A stretch of DNA of 32,070 bases from Oscillospiraceae bacterium (GTDB lineage: Bacteria; Bacillota; Clostridia; Oscillospirales; Ruminococcaceae): assembly GCA_017847875.1 (NCBI GenBank), contig JAGASN010000010.1, forward strand, positions 1-32,070, given 5' to 3'. Shown one piece after another: positions 15,193 through 22,889 of this stretch. Below the pieces are notes generated by a model that was given only the letters and a program-made list of their open reading frames with translations, did not search any database and was not told the origin of the DNA. How positions within the stretch are numbered: the first letter of the stretch is position 1; each line of letters starts with the position of its first letter. The translations under genes and the position numbers were made by a program.

Positions 15193-16626
15193 TTAACCTA
15201 TTATATTACCTTTGGCATCATAATGGGTTTCTTTTATCAGAATTTCGTTTTCGTCATATTCCCAAACAAATTTTGAACCGTCTTCTTCATAAGAAATTGT
15301 TTTAACAAGTCTGTTTTCAAAATTGCTTTCTTCGGTGGTGGGAACGATTTCGTAGAAGAATTCACCGGAAAGTTTTCCGTTAAAAAGTTCTTTTTTATAA
15401 ACAACAAGGTTGTTTTTGCCGTATTCATAGGCATAATCGTAGGTTGAGAGAAGTTCGTCGCCGAAATTATAGCTTTTTGAGGATATCATATCGCCGAAAG
15501 AGTTATATTCATGCACCTGTTTGATTCCGGTAAAATGATAAATTTCGGTTGTTTTTCCAAGATAGAGCGCGCCTTCCCCGGTTGTGAAAATTTCCTTATA
15601 GCTTTCAAAGGTGATTTCGCCGCTTTCGTCGCGTTTTATAACGGAGGTGCTTCCGTCTCCATTATAGGTGGTCTCTTCGGAAAGGAAAACGGTGCCGTTT
15701 TCGGAAACGGAATATTCGGTTTCGCTGAAAAGGTTCCCGCTTTCGTCATAATCAAAAACGGTATAGGAGCGGTCTTCATTATAAATTATTTTTTTATCAT
15801 AGTAACCGTCATAGCTGTTTTCATCGCTATAAGCGATGAAATCTTCGCAGGAAATTTCGCCGTTTATGGTTTCCTTGTAATAAACCGGTCTGCCGAGGCC
15901 GTCATATTCATATTCGTGGTTTTCAACGGAAATCAAGGTCGGAGCATCGCCCTCAAGAGAAAATGTTTCTATCTGGTGAATATTCAAAGTTTCGTCGTGT
16001 TCGGTAACCGTTTTTGTGCTGTTGGAATAATTGATAACGGTTTCCTTTGAACAATATAAATTTCCGGAAGAATTTTCGGAATATTCAAATTCGGTTTCGG
16101 ATATAATTTCGCCCGCAAGATCATATTCGGTAAATTTGGCGGGAGTTGTGTTTTCGTCATATTCGTTGACAAAAACGCAGTCTTCGTAATATGCGGTTTC
16201 CTTTTTCGGATAACCAAATCCGTCTTCGGTCACTGCATATTCATATTCAAGAACAAGTTTTCCGTTTTCAAAAGTTTTTGAATAGGTGTAATATCCGTCT
16301 TTGTCATAACCGTATTCATAAGTACGTTCCGAAAGAACCGTTCCGTCGGTTCCGTAAACAGTTGCGCGAATGGGGCTTTGATATTCGTCAAAACTTGTTA
16401 CGGTTATTCTGTCGCCCCAGTTAAAAACTTTGTTTTTGCAAACGGTGCAGATATAACCTGCGCCGGGTTCGTGCTCACCGATATTGAGCTTCTCACCGTT
16501 TTCACCGTTTTGCCAATGTTCAAAAGCGTCCGCTTCCCAAATCGGTGTTTCTGAAATTTCTTCGGAATAACAGCCGGAAAGAACCGCCAGAAGAATTATA
16601 AAAACCGGGATAAGTTTTATCTTCAA
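15193..16626 (-). CDS. Lipoprotein with YD/RHS-like repeats
   Basis: The TTG at 16626 is preferred over the GTG at 16635, because AAGGGGGTG then stands seven bases upstream and the protein begins MKIKLIPVF, a typical signal peptide; the GTG would overlap the ribosome binding site. The lipobox is AVLSGC. The 477-residue chain is then built of about fifteen irregular repeats of 25-30 residues with the sense 'YDxxGxxxSExxYxY' (for example YDESGNLFSETEY and YDAKGNIIG at the end), like the YD repeats of RHS/wap proteins, which form long beta sheets. A CTVC pair lies in the N-terminal part. It is probably a surface binding protein; the ligand is unknown. Operon partner: the small lipoprotein downstream. 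Confidence 0.85.
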   Translation of the reverse strand: MKIKLIPVFIILLAVLSGCYSEEISETPIWEADAFEHWQNGENGEKLNIGEHEPGAGYICTVCKNKVFNWGDRITVTSFDEYQSPIRATVYGTDGTVLSERTYEYGYDKDGYYTYSKTFENGKLVLEYEYAVTEDGFGYPKKETAYYEDCVFVNEYDENTTPAKFTEYDLAGEIISETEFEYSENSSGNLYCSKETVINYSNSTKTVTEHDETLNIHQIETFSLEGDAPTLISVENHEYEYDGLGRPVYYKETINGEISCEDFIAYSDENSYDGYYDKKIIYNEDRSYTVFDYDESGNLFSETEYSVSENGTVFLSEETTYNGDGSTSVIKRDESGEITFESYKEIFTTGEGALYLGKTTEIYHFTGIKQVHEYNSFGDMISSKSYNFGDELLSTYDYAYEYGKNNLVVYKKELFNGKLSGEFFYEIVPTTEESNFENRLVKTISYEEDGSKFVWEYDENEILIKETHYDAKGNIIG

Positions 16627-16651
16627 AAAAAGCACCCCCTTTTATAATTTT

Positions 16652-16680
16652 ACAATAATATAACAAATTTAAAAAGTCAA
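16652..16680 (-). promoter_or_regulatory. Promoter of the lipoprotein operon
   Basis: On the minus strand TTGACT (16680-16675) and TATTGT (16657-16652) are 17 bp apart. The -35 overlaps the end of the 36-bp repeat at 16678-16713. Confidence 0.5.
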
Positions 16681-16713
16681 CAAATATTCCCAAAGGGAAT
16701 AAAAAAGCCTTCC
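16678..16713. repeat. 36-bp direct repeat, copy 1 (TATTCCC..GGGAATA hairpin)
   Basis: The stretch from CAACAAATATTCCC to AAAAAAGCCTTCC recurs at 17017-17051 with one substitution (CAAAGGG against CGAAGGG) and a one-base length difference at the edge. The two copies bracket the 208-bp element at 16762-16970. Confidence 0.7.
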
Positions 16714-16761
16714 TGCGGTTGCAAATATTTTTTAGAAAAGACAGATTTTTTTCGCATATAA

Positions 16762-16970
16762 AATTAACCGAGCCGCCGGGATAAAATAAAAACCGCCGTC
16801 GGCCTGAACGATGGCGGTTGAAATTCGGAAACTTTATTTTTTCGGTGGAGCGTTTTAGTCCCCTTTGTTAAGGGGACAGCGTTTGCGGGAGCAAACTGCA
16901 GGGGATAGAAAACTTTTCTTTCAGGTATCACCCGGTTTCTTTTGGTTACAAAAGAAATGGGGTGGTAACT
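16762..16970 (+). repeat. About 208-bp dispersed element, copy 1
   Basis: It begins AATTAACCGAGCCGCC, then has a hairpin AACCGCCGTC..GATGGCGGTT, CGGTGGAGCGTTTT, a GTCCCC..GGGGAC hairpin, TGCGGGAGCAA, and ends AAAGAAATGGGGTGG. The same blocks in the same order occur on the opposite strand at 19896-20101. It contains no credible ORF and fills the gap between the lipoprotein operon and the ygjV genes. Confidence 0.8.
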
Positions 16971-17016
16971 TTCGGTTGATTTTGAAAACAGAATAATTTT
17001 TCGAAAGACAAAGTTT

Positions 17017-17051
17017 CAACAAATATTCCCGAAGGGAATAAAAAAGCCTTC
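17017..17051. repeat. 36-bp direct repeat, copy 2
   Basis: Copy of 16678-16713. Its GCCTTCC end merges into the terminator stem of the ygjV-like gene. Confidence 0.65.
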
Positions 17052-17070
17052 CCGCTTTTAAGCAGGAAGG
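17041..17070 (-). terminator. Terminator overlapping the end of the ygjV-like gene
   Basis: On the minus strand CCTTCCTGC pairs with GCGGGAAGG (one U-G) and is followed by a T run. The left arm encodes the last residues of the protein and the stop codon lies in the loop. Confidence 0.75.
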
Positions 17071-17579
17071 TTTTCGTTTGCTTCTTTTCGTTCCTTATGG
17101 ATTTTCACCATGCTGATTCCGTTTGTGATAAGAGTAAAAATGCTGAACCAGATGGAAACGTAGTTGTGGTGATAAATATCATAAACCGCCCACATGATAA
17201 GGGTGATTATTATTACCCATTTGAACCACATGGCGTCTTTTGTGTCAATATACCAGGTGAACATGCCGGCGGCGATTATCGGGATCCAGGTAATGGGGTT
17301 GGCGGTAACGGTTGAAATCGAAAGAGCCGCCTGGACCGCAATAAGAGCGATTTTTATTCCGGTGGTGCATTTCCATTTTGCGATTATAATATTTCTTGCG
17401 GCGCTTACAAGGCTTGCAACGGTTCCCCCTAAACCGCCGAGAAGAAAATGGGAAAGGGCGTTCAGCAAAAACTGAAGGGTCTGCATAACGATATAGCGGT
17501 CCTTGTTTTTTATAAAACCGATGAGGACCATAACGGTGCAGCCAAGAAGAGAAACAATGTTTCCGAGAATTATGTTCAT
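17058..17579 (-). CDS. YgjV-family inner membrane protein, copy B
   Basis: The 173-residue protein has about five to six membrane segments and follows the YgjV family pattern: GNIVSLLGCTVMVLIGFIKNK, QFLLNALSHFLLGGLGG, a central AARNIII..KWK loop, NPITWIPIIAAG, and YDIYHHNYVS. The family's function is not established. Its ATG (17579) directly abuts the TAA of the paralogue upstream (17582-17580), so the two are translationally coupled. The C-terminal tail is charged (KIHKERKEANENLPA). The position next to mgtE hints at, but does not prove, a link to ion homeostasis. Confidence 0.85.
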   Translation of the reverse strand: MNIILGNIVSLLGCTVMVLIGFIKNKDRYIVMQTLQFLLNALSHFLLGGLGGTVASLVSAARNIIIAKWKCTTGIKIALIAVQAALSISTVTANPITWIPIIAAGMFTWYIDTKDAMWFKWVIIITLIMWAVYDIYHHNYVSIWFSIFTLITNGISMVKIHKERKEANENLPA

Positions 17580-18098
17580 TTAATTTTCCCCGGCTTTCTT
17601 TTCTTTTTTAATCTGCCAGATGCTGTAAGCGGTGGAAACAACGGTGAAGGCATCAAAAGCGGCGGAAATGAAGTTGAGATGGTAAGCATCATAAACAAAC
17701 CACATGCAGACGGTGAGGATCATCACGTTTTTGAATTTTATAATGTCCTCGCTGTCGATCACCCAGGTGAAAAGGGAAGTTGCAAGAATCGGAAGCCAGG
17801 TTATTGGGTTAAGAGTAACGGTTCCGAGCGAAAGAACGACAGAAAGAACAACAAAAATGATTTTGAGAGGAACGGAAGGTTTGCACTTAAAGAAAACAAG
17901 GTTTCGGAGAATGCTTACAACCGTTGCGATAACTCCGCCCATTCCGCCGAGAAGATAGTGGGAAACGCCCATAAGGGTGAACTGAACGCACTGGGCGGCA
18001 AGAATTTTGTTTTTGTTTTTGATAAGACCGATAAGCACCATCATGGTGCAGGAAACGATTGAAATTATGTTGGCGACAATAATAGAAATATTATCCAA
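17580..18098 (-). CDS. YgjV-family inner membrane protein, copy A
   Basis: The TTG at 18098 is chosen because ATGGAGGT places GGAGG eight bases upstream and because the resulting 172-residue protein aligns from end to end with copy B (SCTMMVLIGLIKNKNK, GVSHYLLGGMGG, NPITWLPILATS, YDAYHLNFIS). An alternative ATG at 18113 would add five residues and put the Shine-Dalgarno inside the gene. About five to six membrane segments are visible. The pair may work as a heterodimer, which is inference from their tight coupling. Confidence 0.82.
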   Translation of the reverse strand: MDNISIIVANIISIVSCTMMVLIGLIKNKNKILAAQCVQFTLMGVSHYLLGGMGGVIATVVSILRNLVFFKCKPSVPLKIIFVVLSVVLSLGTVTLNPITWLPILATSLFTWVIDSEDIIKFKNVMILTVCMWFVYDAYHLNFISAAFDAFTVVSTAYSIWQIKKEKKAGEN

Positions 18099-18122
18099 AA
18101 TCAGTACCTCCATGAAACAAAT

Positions 18123-18155
18123 AAAAAACTGTCCGGCTTTGTCAAGGCCGGACAG
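18123..18155 (-). terminator. Terminator between mgtE and the ygjV pair
   Basis: CTGTCCGGC pairs perfectly with GCCGGACAG around a nine-base loop and is followed on the minus strand by six T. It ends mgtE transcription before the ygjV pair begins. Confidence 0.85.
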
Positions 18156-18220
18156 CGGAAAATCTGTAAACAGCATTAAATATTATAAGGGCGGAAAAGC
18201 CCGTTGTCAAGCGGAAAATG

Positions 18221-18285
18221 AATTGCCTCCCTTGTTAAAGGGAGGGGGACCGTTGCCGTAGGCACGGTGGAGGGATTCTTACAAA
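18221..18285. repeat. Short palindromic intergenic repeat (GCCTCCCTT..AAGGGAGG)
   Basis: CCTCCCTT (18226-18233) pairs with AAGGGAGG (18238-18245), then comes GCCGTAGGC and GGTGGAGGGATT. Same family as 13436 and 20141. Confidence 0.65.
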
Positions 18286-18299
18286 AGTTTTCCGCAATA

Positions 18300-19700
18300 T
18301 TATATTCCCAGCAGCACAGTTGCAAAACCGAAATAGATAACGAGCGAAAGGGCGTCAACAACGGTTGTGATAAAAGGCGAAGCCATAACCGCAGGGTCCG
18401 CGCCGACTTTTTTTGCGAAAAGGGGCATGAACGCGCCGACGATTTTTGAACAGAAAACCGTGAGAACAAGGGTGAGGGAAATTACCGCGGAAACCATGGG
18501 GGTGACTTCCGGATTTCCGAGGAGCATTCCGTCAAAAAGAAGAACCTTAACAAAGCTTACTCCGGCAAGAGCCGCACCGGCAAGAAGACCGACCCTCGCT
18601 TCTTTCCAGATTACCTTGAAAAGGTCGCGGAATTCAATTTCCTGGAGCGAAAGTCCGCGGATAACCGTTGCGGAAGTCTGGTTGCTGCAGTTACCGCCGG
18701 TGCCCATGAGCATAGGGATAAAAGCGGTTAAAACAACGCAGGAAGCCAGCGCCCCTTCAAAACTGCTGATTATCATTCCGGTGAAGGTGGAGGAAAGCAT
18801 GAGTATCATAAGCCAGGGAATACGGGATTTCCAGATATCAAAAACCGCGGTACGAAGATAGGGGCGGTCACTCGGGGTGATTGCCGCCATCTTTTCGATA
18901 TCTTCGGTGGCCTCTTCTTCAATAACGTCGATAGCGTCGTCGAAGGTGATGATTCCGACAAGGCGGTCTTCCGCATCAACAACCGGCATGGTATCGAAGT
19001 CATATTTGCTCATACGCTGAACGACCGATTCCTTATCATCGGTGGTTCTGGCGGAAATTACATTCGGTTCCATAATGTCGCCGATAAGGGCGCTTGTATC
19101 TTTTTCAAGAACAAGGGTACGAATGGTGACGTAGCCGATGAGGTGGCGTTCTTCGTCGGTAACGTAGGAAACATTGATGGTTTCGGAATCGTCACCCTTC
19201 TGGCGGATTACGTCAAAAGCACCGGCAACAGTTGTTCCCCGGCGAAGACGGATAAATTCCGTTGTCATAAGGGAACCGGCGGAATCTTCCGGATACTGGA
19301 GAATTTTGTTTATTTCGCTTCTGGTTTCCGGGTCGGAATATTTAAGGATTCTTTTAACAACGTTTGCGGGCATTTCCTCAATAACGTCTATGGTATCATC
19401 AAGGAACATTTCGTCAAGGATAGCTTCAAGTTCTGAGTTGGAAAAGCCTTTGATAAGCATTTCCTGGGAATCGCTTTCAAGATTTATGAAAACGTCCGCC
19501 GCAACTTCTTTTGAAAGAAGGCGGAACATAACCGGAAGGTGATCCTCCGGCATATCATCAAAGAGCCATGCGATATCCGCAGGGTTCATATCGAGAAAGC
19601 GTTTTCGAAGGTCGTTATACCGCTTTTCGTGGCAAAGTTCCTCCAGTTCATCTCTGAGTTCGTCATAAACTTCTTCAAATCTTTCTTCAGGTTCAGCCAT
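18300..19700 (-). CDS. mgtE: Magnesium transporter MgtE
   Basis: MgtE is a homodimeric Mg2+ channel of the cytoplasmic membrane that closes when cytosolic Mg2+ fills its cytosolic domains. The 466-residue length is typical. The N-terminal helical MgtE_N domain (about 30-130: NPADIAWLFDDMPEDH, ILKYSDPETR) is followed by YPEDSAGSLMTTEFI, two CBS domains (about 140-265, with YDFDTMPVVDAEDRLVGIITFDD split over the second), the connecting helix and a five-helix pore domain (about 285-466) with GTGGNCSNQTSATVIRGL and DPAVMASPFITTVVDALSL, the selectivity region. The ATG follows GGAGGT. I saw no M-box riboswitch in the leader. Confidence 0.96.
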   Translation of the reverse strand: MAEPEERFEEVYDELRDELEELCHEKRYNDLRKRFLDMNPADIAWLFDDMPEDHLPVMFRLLSKEVAADVFINLESDSQEMLIKGFSNSELEAILDEMFLDDTIDVIEEMPANVVKRILKYSDPETRSEINKILQYPEDSAGSLMTTEFIRLRRGTTVAGAFDVIRQKGDDSETINVSYVTDEERHLIGYVTIRTLVLEKDTSALIGDIMEPNVISARTTDDKESVVQRMSKYDFDTMPVVDAEDRLVGIITFDDAIDVIEEEATEDIEKMAAITPSDRPYLRTAVFDIWKSRIPWLMILMLSSTFTGMIISSFEGALASCVVLTAFIPMLMGTGGNCSNQTSATVIRGLSLQEIEFRDLFKVIWKEARVGLLAGAALAGVSFVKVLLFDGMLLGNPEVTPMVSAVISLTLVLTVFCSKIVGAFMPLFAKKVGADPAVMASPFITTVVDALSLVIYFGFATVLLGI

Positions 19701-19739
19701 GACAAAATACCTCCGTTTCCCGAAATTTACCTATTATTA

Positions 19740-19768
19740 ATAATATTCCTAAAAAAAGCCAAAGTCAA
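19740..19768 (-). promoter_or_regulatory. mgtE promoter
   Basis: On the minus strand TTGACT (19768-19763) and TATTAT (19745-19740) are 17 bp apart. The predicted leader is short, about 35 bases, leaving no room for a riboswitch. Confidence 0.7.
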
Positions 19769-19895
19769 TAAAAAGAAAGGGCTTTTTGATGAACCGGTGA
19801 AGAAAAAGCCTTCCCGGAATTCAGCTTTCTTTGCTAAAGGGGGGCTTTATCCGTAGGGGCGAACCCATGTGTTCTCCCGCTTTTGTTTGGAAAAA

Positions 19896-20101
19896 TTTAT
19901 ACCCCCATTTCTTTGACGGCGCAAAGAAACGGCGGTATAACCGCCAAAGAAACGCCTTTCCAACCCCTGCGTTGCTCCCGCAACTGCTGTCCCCTTCATA
20001 AGGGGACAAAACGCTCCACCGAACAATCTCGATTTCTAATCCTGACCGCCATCGTACAGGCCGACGGCGGTTTTTGTTTAAAAAGGCGGCTCGGTTAAAT
20101 T
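19896..20101 (-). repeat. About 208-bp dispersed element, copy 2 (inverted)
   Basis: Reverse-complement copy of 16762-16970: CCCCCATTTCTTT, then TTGCTCCCGCAA, GTCCCC..GGGGAC, AAAACGCTCCACCG, GACCGCCATCGTACAGGCC and GGCGGCTCGGTTAAATT at the end. With copy 1 it brackets the ygjV-mgtE block. The whole 19770-20340 gap has no credible gene and is filled by this and smaller repeats. Confidence 0.8.
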
Positions 20102-20140
20102 CTGTTGTATCGTAGGAAACGGCCAAGACCATTCCGATTT

Positions 20141-20217
20141 AGCCTCCCCTATCAGGGGGCATCACGAAGTGATGACGGAAGGGTGGAAATAAAGCCTCCC
20201 TTGCCTAAAGGGAGAGA
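20141..20217. repeat. Tandem short palindromic repeats (AGCCTCCC units)
   Basis: Two AGCCTCCC units (20141 and 20193) with their complementary GGGGG / AAAGGGAG arms enclose ATCACGAAGTGAT, a perfect 13-base hairpin, and GACGGAAGGGTGG. Same family as 13436 and 18221. Confidence 0.65.
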
Positions 20218-20257
20218 TTTTTTTGATGCAAAATGCAAAGTGCATAATGCAAAATTA

Positions 20258-20282
20258 TAGTGGCGGATAGTATCCGCCACTA
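20258..20282. repeat. 25-bp near-perfect palindrome
   Basis: TAGTGGCGGATA and TATCCGCCACTA are separated by a single G. It follows an A-rich stretch with repeated ATGCAAA words. There is no T tract, so it is a repeat or protein site rather than a terminator. Confidence 0.7.
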
Positions 20283-20332
20283 CGAATAAAGCCAATTATC
20301 CGGGTTTGCAAAAATTTTTGCGGTAATTATAA

Positions 20333-20354
20333 AAAAGCGCCTTCCGGCGCCTTT
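20333..20354 (-). terminator. Terminator of the CarD-like gene
   Basis: On the minus strand AAAGGCGCC pairs with GGCGCTTTT (one G-U) around GGAA, followed by T. It lies four bases beyond the stop codon. Confidence 0.85.
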
Positions 20355-20357
20355 GGA

Positions 20358-20855
20358 TTATTCAATTCTTTCCTTTATGAACGGAACTACCTCTTTCGGT
20401 TCAATTCCGAGGACCCAGGCAAATTCGCCGTAAAGAAGCTTTTCCGCCCTTTGCATAATTGCTTCGTCGCTGCTGCGGAGTTTTTTACCTTTTTCCGCAA
20501 GCTCTTTTTTATGTAAATAAAGGCTTCGGATAAGGGTAGCAATATCCTTGCGTACTCCGCCTTCAAGAAGGCTTCGGAAAGTTTCAACGCGCTCTTTGTC
20601 GTCCCTTATCCATTCCGCTTCGGTGTTCGGGAAGGAATCTATGATTTCAAGAACCTCTTCTTTTCGAAGAAGTTCTCTTGCGTGATTTTCAAAAACCGGG
20701 CTGTCCACCGGAACGGAAAGGCTTGAACGAAGGTCAAAAACCGGCTGGAGAATATAATATTCCTTTTTTCCCGCGCCGTAATCTTTTACGCAGATATCTT
20801 CAACTCTGCAAACGCCGCTGGCACCATATACAAAAACATGACCTTTTTCAAACAT
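20358..20855 (-). CDS. CarD/CdnL-like RNA polymerase-binding transcription factor
   Basis: The ATG at 20855 is chosen because GGAGAAAGG stands just upstream and the protein then starts MFEKGHVFVYGASGVCRVEDI, split as MFEKGHVFVYG + ASGVCRVEDI, the typical beginning of the RNAP-interaction (Tudor-like) domain shared with Mfd. The rest of the 165 residues includes YYILQPVFD and the VPVDSP turn typical of the CarD_TRCF domain, then a helical C-terminal half (about 75-165). Family members bind the RNAP beta subunit and stabilise open complexes. It is transcribed alone from its own weak promoter. Confidence 0.88.
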   Translation of the reverse strand: MFEKGHVFVYGASGVCRVEDICVKDYGAGKKEYYILQPVFDLRSSLSVPVDSPVFENHARELLRKEEVLEIIDSFPNTEAEWIRDDKERVETFRSLLEGGVRKDIATLIRSLYLHKKELAEKGKKLRSSDEAIMQRAEKLLYGEFAWVLGIEPKEVVPFIKERIE

Positions 20856-20932
20856 CAAAAAATCTTTCCTTTCTCCGTAATTCCGGCAAAATATACTGCA
20901 AAACATTCAAAAGGTGAACTTTTCACACATAT

Positions 20933-20962
20933 ATTGTAGCATATTTAAACAAAAAATGTCAT
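20933..20962 (-). promoter_or_regulatory. Possible promoter of the CarD-like gene
   Basis: On the minus strand ATGACA (20962-20957) and TACAAT (20938-20933) are 18 bp apart. Confidence 0.5.
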
Positions 20963-21001
20963 AGGCATTTTTAACAAAACGGAGAATTTTTTAACACCAG
21001 G

Positions 21002-21580
21002 TCAGATTTTAAGTTCAAAAAGCCCTTCCCGGTTGCAAAAGAAAAAGATTTTTCCTTTTCCGGAAAAAGAAAAACGAACTTCCGCCTCCTGCTCCGGATA
21101 AAGTTTTTTGAGGACTATGCCGGTATAGGTGACGTATGCGGCGAAGGAAATATAATGGTCTTTCGTCATTGGGTGGTTGAAGCGGAGAAAAATATCCCCC
21201 TCCGGTCTTTCAATTTCAAAGGAATTTTCCTCCGCTTTTTCCGCGGAAAGAGCAGGGAGCTTTGTTCCGCAGCAGGAAAAAGAGCCTTCGCCAAGGGCGG
21301 TTATCACGTTTCCGCAAACCGGGCAGACGTAAAATTTAAGCTTTGAAATATTTCCGGAGCGGTTTTGGTTAACAATATTTTCGCCGGAAAGAAGTTCTGC
21401 AACAGAAACTCCGAGAGCTTTTGAAAGCGGTTCAAGAAGAGTTATATCCGGAAGCCCTTTTTCCGTTTCCCATTTGGAAACGGTTTTGTCGGAAACGGAA
21501 ATTATTTCCCCAAGCTGTTTTTGGGTGAGGTTTTTCCTTTCCCTAAGTTCCTTTATAATTTTGCCGTTTATATAGGACAT
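21002..21580 (-). CDS. XRE-type regulator fused to a desulfoferrodoxin-like domain
   Basis: The ATG at 21580 follows AAAGGAG. In 192 residues two parts are seen. Residues about 8-65 are a Cro/CI-type HTH (LRERKNLTQKQLGEIISVSD, KTVSKWETEKGLPDI). From about residue 83 there is a rubredoxin-like zinc or iron knuckle, YVCPVCGNVI...SCCGTKLPAL, just as at the N-terminus of desulfoferrodoxin, followed by a superoxide-reductase-like domain with NHPMTKDHYISF and CNREGLFEL. The SOR iron ligands HPM and HYI histidines and the Cys are kept, but the first His (KHVP motif) is absent and the final His of CNxHG is Glu. It is therefore more likely a redox, iron or superoxide sensor than an enzyme (inference). 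Confidence 0.88.
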   Translation of the reverse strand: MSYINGKIIKELRERKNLTQKQLGEIISVSDKTVSKWETEKGLPDITLLEPLSKALGVSVAELLSGENIVNQNRSGNISKLKFYVCPVCGNVITALGEGSFSCCGTKLPALSAEKAEENSFEIERPEGDIFLRFNHPMTKDHYISFAAYVTYTGIVLKKLYPEQEAEVRFSFSGKGKIFFFCNREGLFELKI

Positions 21581-21725
21581 AAAAATCGCTCCTTTCTTTG
21601 TTTTGAGGTTATCATATCCGAAAGAAAACGGCAACCTATGGAAAGTAGAATCGAAACAAAAAGCACAAAAATAACTCTTTTTTGAAATATAAAGCTCATA
21701 ATGGGCATAATTTTATAAAAAACTA

Positions 21726-21754
21726 TTGCAAAAAAGGCAAAAATACTTTATTAT
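21726..21754 (+). promoter_or_regulatory. efp promoter
   Basis: TTGCAA (21726-21731) and TATTAT (21749-21754) are 17 bp apart, about 50 bp before the start codon. Confidence 0.7.
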
Positions 21755-21804
21755 TGATAGTGTAAAAAATGCGCAATTGCGCTTCATTTTAGGAGGTTTA
21801 ACTT

Positions 21805-22362
21805 ATGGTTTCTGCAGGCGATTTCAGAAACGGTGTTACTTTTGACGATAACGGTGATGTATATCAGATCATCGAATTCCAGCATGTAAAACCCGGCAAA
21901 GGTGCAGCATTTGTCCGTACCAAAATCAGAAACGTCATCACCGGCGCAGTTGTTGAGCGCACTTTCAACCCTACCGATAAATTCCCCACCGCATTTATCG
22001 AAAGAAAAGAAATGTCTTACAGCTATACCGACGGCGACCTTTATTACTTCATGGATCCCGAAACTTATGAACTTATCCCGATCGAAGAAAGCCTTCTCGG
22101 CGATTCCTTCAAATTCTGCAAAGAAGAAGACGTTTGCCGTATTCTTTCTTACAAAGGCAAAGTTTTCGGTCTTGAAGCTCCGAACTTCGTAACTCTTGAA
22201 GTAACCGAAACCGAACCCGGCGTTAAAGGCGATACCGCAACCAACGTTACCAAACCCGCAACCGTTGAAACCGGCGCACAGGTTAAGGTTCCGCTTTTCA
22301 TCAACGAAGGCGACAAAATCCAGATCGATACCAGAACCGGTGAATACATCGGCAGAGCATAA
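21805..22362 (+). CDS. efp: Elongation factor P
   Basis: EF-P enters the ribosomal E site and relieves stalling at polyproline. The 185-residue protein has the KOW-like N-terminal domain (1-65), with the tip loop VKPGKGAAF; Lys32 is the residue that is modified in other bacteria. The two OB domains follow, ending [22 protein letters not shown], split here as [16 protein letters not shown] + EYIGRA, a signature of the family. The start follows AGGAGG by eight bases. The plain Lys at the tip resembles the Firmicute type. The acidic Cys protein follows 50 bp later without a terminator. Confidence 0.98.
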   Translation: MVSAGDFRNGVTFDDNGDVYQIIEFQHVKPGKGAAFVRTKIRNVITGAVVERTFNPTDKFPTAFIERKEMSYSYTDGDLYYFMDPETYELIPIEESLLGDSFKFCKEEDVCRILSYKGKVFGLEAPNFVTLEVTETEPGVKGDTATNVTKPATVETGAQVKVPLFINEGDKIQIDTRTGEYIGRA

Positions 22363-22412
22363 TCCGATCACAAACATTTTTAAAACCGCCTTTATGGCAA
22401 AGGAGAAAAAAC

Positions 22413-22835
22413 ATGACTATTGCTGAAAAAGTTGCACATCTCAAAGGTCTTATGGAAGGCCTCAACTGCGACGACAAAGTTCTCAACGCTATCGTTGACA
22501 TTCTCGAAGACCTTGCATACGATGTAGAAGACGTTCAGGAGGCTCTTGCAGAAGTTGGCGAACAGGTTGAACTTATCGACGAAGACCTTGAAGCTCTTGA
22601 AAACGATTATTATGAATTCGACGACGATTGCGACTGCGATTGTGACTGCGACTGCTGCGATGACGATTGCGATTGCTGCTGTGACGATGAAGACCTCTAC
22701 GAAGTAGAATGCCCTGCTTGCGGCGAAGTTATCTGCATCGACGGCTGCATCGTTGACGAAGGCGAAATGGATTGCCCCAACTGCGGCGAACATCTCGAAT
22801 TCGACCTTGACGAAGAAGAGGAAGACGAAGAATAA
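22413..22835 (+). CDS. CD1247-type acidic protein with Asp-Cys tract and zinc ribbon
   Basis: The 140-residue protein begins with a helical domain (MTIAEKVAHLKGLMEGLNCD, then ILEDLAYDVEDVQEAL; about 1-65) found in Clostridia next to efp and known after C. difficile CD1247. A striking tract of alternating Asp and Cys follows (about 70-91; DDDCDCDCDCDCC and more), then a zinc ribbon with two Cys pairs, ECPACGEVI and DCPNCGEHL, and a poly-Glu/Asp tail. The ribbon should bind Zn2+; the Asp-Cys tract could bind further metal. Function is unknown; co-transcription with efp is likely. The codons GAC/TGC are repeated, so slippage could vary the tract. Confidence 0.85.
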   Translation: MTIAEKVAHLKGLMEGLNCDDKVLNAIVDILEDLAYDVEDVQEALAEVGEQVELIDEDLEALENDYYEFDDDCDCDCDCDCCDDDCDCCCDDEDLYEVECPACGEVICIDGCIVDEGEMDCPNCGEHLEFDLDEEEEDEE

Positions 22836-22889
22836 TTCTTCCAAAAAACAATGGCAATAGGCGCGCTGCGCTTATTCATAAAATTAAAT

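Noticed and set aside
19701..19770. Possible M-box (Mg2+) riboswitch before mgtE
   Set aside because: The promoter leaves a leader of only about 35 bases, and the conserved M-box segments are absent.
16678..20220. CRISPR array suggested by repeated palindromic units
   Set aside because: Units are irregularly spaced, of differing length, on both strands, and no cas genes are present.
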